Shown here: in pieces, positions 60,130 through 64,000 of the stretch
Layout of the letters: every line of letters begins with the position of its first letter
Numbering within the stretch: the stretch's first letter is position 1
Origin: Nemania diffusa
Lineage: Eukaryota > Ascomycota > Sordariomycetes > Xylariales > Xylariaceae
DNA: 64,000 bases
Assembly (NCBI GenBank): GCA_038501195.1
Contig: JBBPUQ010000004.1
Span: forward strand, 2,542,001 to 2,606,000
Reading direction: 5' to 3'
Translations under genes and position numbers: made by a program
The notes under the pieces: generated by a model
Database searches by the model: none
Told to the model about the DNA's origin: nothing
Seen by the model: only the letters and a program-made list of their open reading frames with translations

Positions 60130-60955
60130 GGCAGCTGTCTCATTATGGAGCTGGCTTAGGTAACGTTGTGGCTAGCACATTTAGGTTTTGCTGAAGTTGG
60201 GATGGCATCTGACAGCAGGCACGGATGCGCCCGGCACTTCATCTTTACCTAAGCCAGGTACCTCTGCGTGCGATTGGTATGCAGTTAAACATAACGTGAT
60301 TTTATTAGACTCATGGAGCAACCGGATTGGAGACCTAATCTTGGGTAGGTAGATACCTATCTACAGAGTACTACCCATGTAAAAAATGGTTATTTTCAGG
60401 TATAATTTCTATACTTTCATTGTCTTGATTCTAAGTTGGACAGCTTGTTGAGCAAATAACCTTAGGCATCATGTAGTTCTATTGGTTCTACTAGTACCTA
60501 ACTATGAGGTATTTTAGCATACAAGGTGGCTCATATGTTGGAGAGAATGAATATGTCTTACATGCATACGTACCTAGATCCTCCGATTGGTGTATCTGAT
60601 TATATGCATAGCCTGCCTAAGTACCCACTCTATATAAGGTACCTACTGGCCAAAGTGATAACTGAATATCTTGCTCGGATAAGTTTTTCCTTAATGCCGA
60701 GCTCCGAGTACCAAATCCGAGGCTCGGGCAAGGCAGCAGTCAGATGAAAAAAATGTATGATTAATCTTATCAGATCAACTTACATCATCTACCAAGGTAT
60801 TGGAACCAATTGCCAACCCGATTGTAGCATTGGCGCTAATACCATAGGTAATTATCGATGTAGGCCTCAAGCATACACGCATATGAGTGTGAGCCAGCTC
60901 CTCGGAACTCGTGATCATTGAAACACTATACTACGACAGACCTGCGCTTAACAAG
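60130..60955. other. Intergenic, divergent promoters
   Basis: About 830 bp shared by the divergent phosphatase and transcription-factor genes. Repeated TAGGTAGATACCTATCTA and TACCTA words near 60345-60362 and 60590-60650. No gene seen. Confidence 0.5.
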
Positions 60956-63562
60956 ATGGAAGACTCGAGGGACGTAACAAAGAAGCATCACATTGAGGAT
61001 GATGACCAGGATGACCATGACAGCGTAGAGGATAGTCAGCAAGGCTCGACACGAAAGCGCCACCGAGTGCGACTTTCATGTCTTGAATGCCGGAGGAGAA
61101 AACTATCATGCTCGAGAGAGTTGCCGTGTGATCGTTGCATCAAGTCTGGTACTCCTGAGCGATGCACGTATGAGTCAAGACCTAATGCCAGTGGAGTGCC
61201 GCCACCGCTGCCGACGACACTGCCGACGCCGATAGTAACAACTGCGGCAAGGCATACATTCAACCCGGCGGAGAATCCCTACGTCTCCTTCGTCACAGAA
61301 GCGCGTCGTCCCAGCGGTAGTCAGCATCCTGCTCGCCAGAATGCTGATGGTGTTGTTCTAAAAGACTCGTCACGGGACCATGAGCGCATCAGAAAGCTTG
61401 AGCTAGAAGTTGCTCAGCTTAGAAATGCGCTAGCAAAGCAATCATCTGTGGATGGCAGCACGATTGTTGCCTCCCCTGCAACGACTCGAGAAGCGACTAA
61501 AGACACGCCACCCGCGCACTGGCCCCAATCTGTTGTTCCATTCGTAGACCCGGACGGAGTTGCGCGGATGAAGGCCTCAGAAAACGCAATGTGCATAAAA
61601 AATAGATACTGCGGGCCACATAATGCCTGGTCAGCACTGAAGGAAATCACTGGCATATCCCATTTCATGAAAGAGACAGCGGATGAATGGTTACGGCCTC
61701 TCAATATTCAGAAGAAGGATCGAGAGAAAAGGAGACAGGATCGCGATAGACAGGCTGCCGAGCCAAAACCTGCTTTAGAAGCGTGCTTGCCCTCCAGGGA
61801 AGAGACGGATTCGCTTGTGACCGTTTACTTGGATCACTTTGAGCAGCTTCATCGAATTGTTCACATCCCGACTTTCCGGAAGGAATACGCCTCATTCTGG
61901 GACCCAAACTATACGAGGCCTGCTTCGATTACAGCCCTCGTGCTATCAATGATCTCAGTATCCTGTTGTCTGGGAATACAAACCTCTAGCCAATTTATTG
62001 GCCTCAAGTCAAGTGCACATGCCTTGGCTGAAAAGTGGGTTAAGGCCTGCGACAGCTGGCTCGGTCAACAGAGCTACAAACACCGTAAGCTCGTGCACTA
62101 TCAGATCGAATGCCTTTTGTACCTCGCTAGGAAAGTGAACATTATCAAAAAGAAGCGATTCTGGATAACGTCGGGCGGACTTGTCCGTGATGCGGTCACT
62201 ATAGGGCTACATCGAGACCCCGACTCGCTCTCCGTCGATATTAGTCCGTATAATAAGGAGATGAGGAGGAGGATATGGTCAACAATAGTCGAATTCGATC
62301 TACAATCATCATTTGACCTGGGTGCCCCGACATTTGTTAGTCAGATTAACATCGATGTAGACGCGCCCAGGAACATCGACGACACCAGCTTCGACCAAGA
62401 CTCTACAGAGCTGCCTATTTCAAGGCCACGGACGGAATATACATTCTCATCATATGCTCACTTTAGTCGACAGAGCCTTCCAGTTCGCCTCGAATTATAC
62501 AAAATATTAAGTGGTCCTCCGATCGACTTAGATTGGGATCAAGTTCTTCAATATACTGATATGGTCACCCATGAGATTGACGCCCTCCCTGCTTGGGACC
62601 TCGAATCCGATAAAACCTCAGGCAAAACCTCAGGCATTTCTCATAAGCCGTCCCTGGCCTATACCTTGCTGCACATTCAACTCAGACAGTTCCTAGTGCC
62701 GCTCCATCAACCGTTTCTCAAGCTACGAAAAAGCCATTCCAAGTATCAGACGTCTGAATTCATCTACTATACAGCCGCCCGAGATTTAGTCTTGATGCAT
62801 GATAAACTATTCCAGAGGGGAATTCGAACTTTGTATTTTCTGCGTGAGGATTCGATTAGCGCGGCAATGAATCTTTGTAATATCGCGCTCCTTCAGCCTA
62901 AAGGTGCGTATTCAAGACATCCGTTTCTCATCAGGCCGTCATTAATCGTTCAATAGGCTCGACATCGCTCATTAATTGTAATAACAAAGAGACTCTTCAA
63001 CTTATTGAAAAATGCATCGCCCTGAAGGAAGACCGCGTCCTGAGATGTGGCAATAACGACCCTTGGGGGTATTCTAGTATGTGTGCCGCATATGGGTTAA
63101 TCGAAACCCATTTGGGCCTTAAAGACCCGGAGGCTGCGAAGGCTCAGGCGGCGGAACGATTCATCGCCCTGCACTTCAAGCTCCTGTCATACCAAGTCCC
63201 CCTAGAAGGGCAGCAAGAGGCACAACCAGAGGGCGTCGCAGGTCCGCTGAATTCGTTCCACAACAACCCTAGCGTAAGTTTTCTCCGTGACGTCTTAGTA
63301 GATGTCAATTCCCTTGGAGTAGGCATGCTGACGCGTCATCTAGCCCATGGGTACATACCCGGCCAGTACACCGGTGGCGACGACACCGTTAGGACCTACA
63401 TCGCTTCATCGCGACGGCCTGCCACTCTCTGTACCCTGGACAGCGCCGATGGCGGATCCCAGCCAGCTGTTAATTCCGAATCCTGACTTCAATTTTGATC
63501 TGCTGGGTTCGGATTTGAACGATCTGTGGGGGGACTGGAGCGAGGGATTTGCTATGACCTAG
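60956..63562 (+). CDS. Zn2Cys6 transcription factor with fungal-specific TF domain
   Basis: Three exons, 60956..62903, 62957..63273 and 63344..63562, give 827 aa. The first in-frame ATG is 60956. After an acidic N-terminus and a basic RKRHRVRL, six Cys (42, 45, 52, 58, 61, 70; CX2CX6CX5CX2CX8C) form the binuclear zinc cluster. The linker includes a short coiled coil (RIRKLELEVAQLRNALAKQ). The middle homology region spans about 280-560 (DHFEQLHRIVHIPTFRKEY, RDAVTIGLHRDP, RRRIWSTIVEFDLQ), as in Fungal_trans (PF04082). The second intron (GTAAGT...CTAG) switches to a frame ending in NPDFNFDLLGSDLNDLWGDW, an acidic/hydrophobic tail typical of activators. Target genes are unknown; the divergent phosphatase is a neighbour, not a proven target. 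Confidence 0.88.
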
Positions 63563-64000
63563 TGGTGTTTGGTGGTGTTTGGAGGAGTTAGCTGCATGAG
63601 CTGATCTAGTTCGTTGCTGTTACATCTGTACCTCAAACCAATCCCTTCTCATTTCGAAGGCAGCTCACTGTAAAATGATACCCCATTCTTTTCACTTTCT
63701 CGGGTGTATATAATCATCTATACTATACCTACTAGAACCTACGCCAATGGATTGCGCCTATCCCATTGATCAGGTTGGAAGACAAATAAATCTGACCGGG
63801 CAACCGGGAACCGTGAAACGCCGTCCTATTAACAAGGCTGCCTATTTATCTGACCTCATAATAGATAATTATGTAGTCATTCGACCACCACCTATAGAAT
63901 GGTAGGCTATTAGGCAATCCGGCAATCAGGTTCGATGTACAGTAATGAGCTCTTGAGGAATTGGAATTTGGGAGGTAGTAGCGCAAGAGTGACCCCTCCT
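63563..64000. other. 3' flank of the transcription-factor gene
   Basis: About 440 bp to the window edge; nothing recognised. Confidence 0.45.

Noticed and set aside
60911..60955. Upstream extension of the Zn2Cys6 gene start
   Set aside because: The extension begins at GTG, not ATG; 60956 is the first in-frame ATG.
63274..63486. Unspliced C-terminus of the Zn2Cys6 protein ending at 63486
   Set aside because: A strong GTAAGT donor and CTAG acceptor (63274-63343) lead to a typical acidic activator tail in another frame.

Overview
This window comes from the nuclear genome of a filamentous ascomycete (Pezizomycotina, probably Sordariomycetes; a Xylariales-like fungus is a guess). The signs are short GT-AG introns of about 60-90 nt with CTAAC/CTGAC branch sites, secreted plant-cell-wall enzymes, a Zn2Cys6 regulator, a fatty-acid dioxygenase-P450 fusion and a relic HET-domain gene. 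One part carries marks of extreme AT mutation of the kind produced by RIP (repeat-induced point mutation). Gene models below were spliced by hand; in each multi-exon model the reading frame closes exactly across all exons.

Left arm (1-35.4 kb), ordinary gene-bearing DNA: a small unknown gene (-), a mitochondrial PP2C phosphatase of the Ptc5/pyruvate dehydrogenase phosphatase type (+), a secreted GH5 glycoside hydrolase (+), a small membrane protein (-), a decayed HET-domain pseudogene (+), an unknown 259-aa protein (-), a 1653-aa EDC4/Ge-1-like decapping scaffold (+), a secreted PL1 pectate lyase (+), a secreted unknown protein (-), a DUF2235 (Tle1-like) alpha/beta hydrolase (-), a Ppo/linoleate-diol-synthase-type peroxidase-P450 fusion (+), a small multi-pass membrane protein (+), a tetraspanin (+) and a DUF2470 membrane protein (-).

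Middle (35.43-55.58 kb): a block of almost pure A/T with no ORF of 60 codons. It is bounded on both sides by an imperfect terminal inverted repeat (TACRGCGTCCCAGAGGGC...) and immediately outside by a perfect 6-bp direct repeat, GTTGCC. I read this as one degenerate TIR element of about 14.2 kb. A young Ty1/copia retrotransposon (43043-48956; 308-bp LTRs that look identical, 5-bp duplication AAATT) later inserted into it. The copia element carries about 60 copies of the palindrome CGTACG, in all three codon phases and in its LTRs. Its Gag and Pol reading frames step -1 twice.

Right arm (55.6-64 kb): an AA9 lytic polysaccharide monooxygenase with a C-terminal CBM1 (-) whose first intron lacks an AG acceptor, a small unknown gene (-), a secreted phosphoesterase-family acid phosphatase (-) and a Zn2Cys6 transcription factor (+).

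There is no evident operon-like or single-pathway cluster. GH5, PL1 and AA9-CBM1 share a role in plant cell-wall breakdown but are spread over about 53 kb. The strongest candidates for something undescribed are the giant AT-degenerate TIR element and the CGTACG-saturated copia family nested in it.
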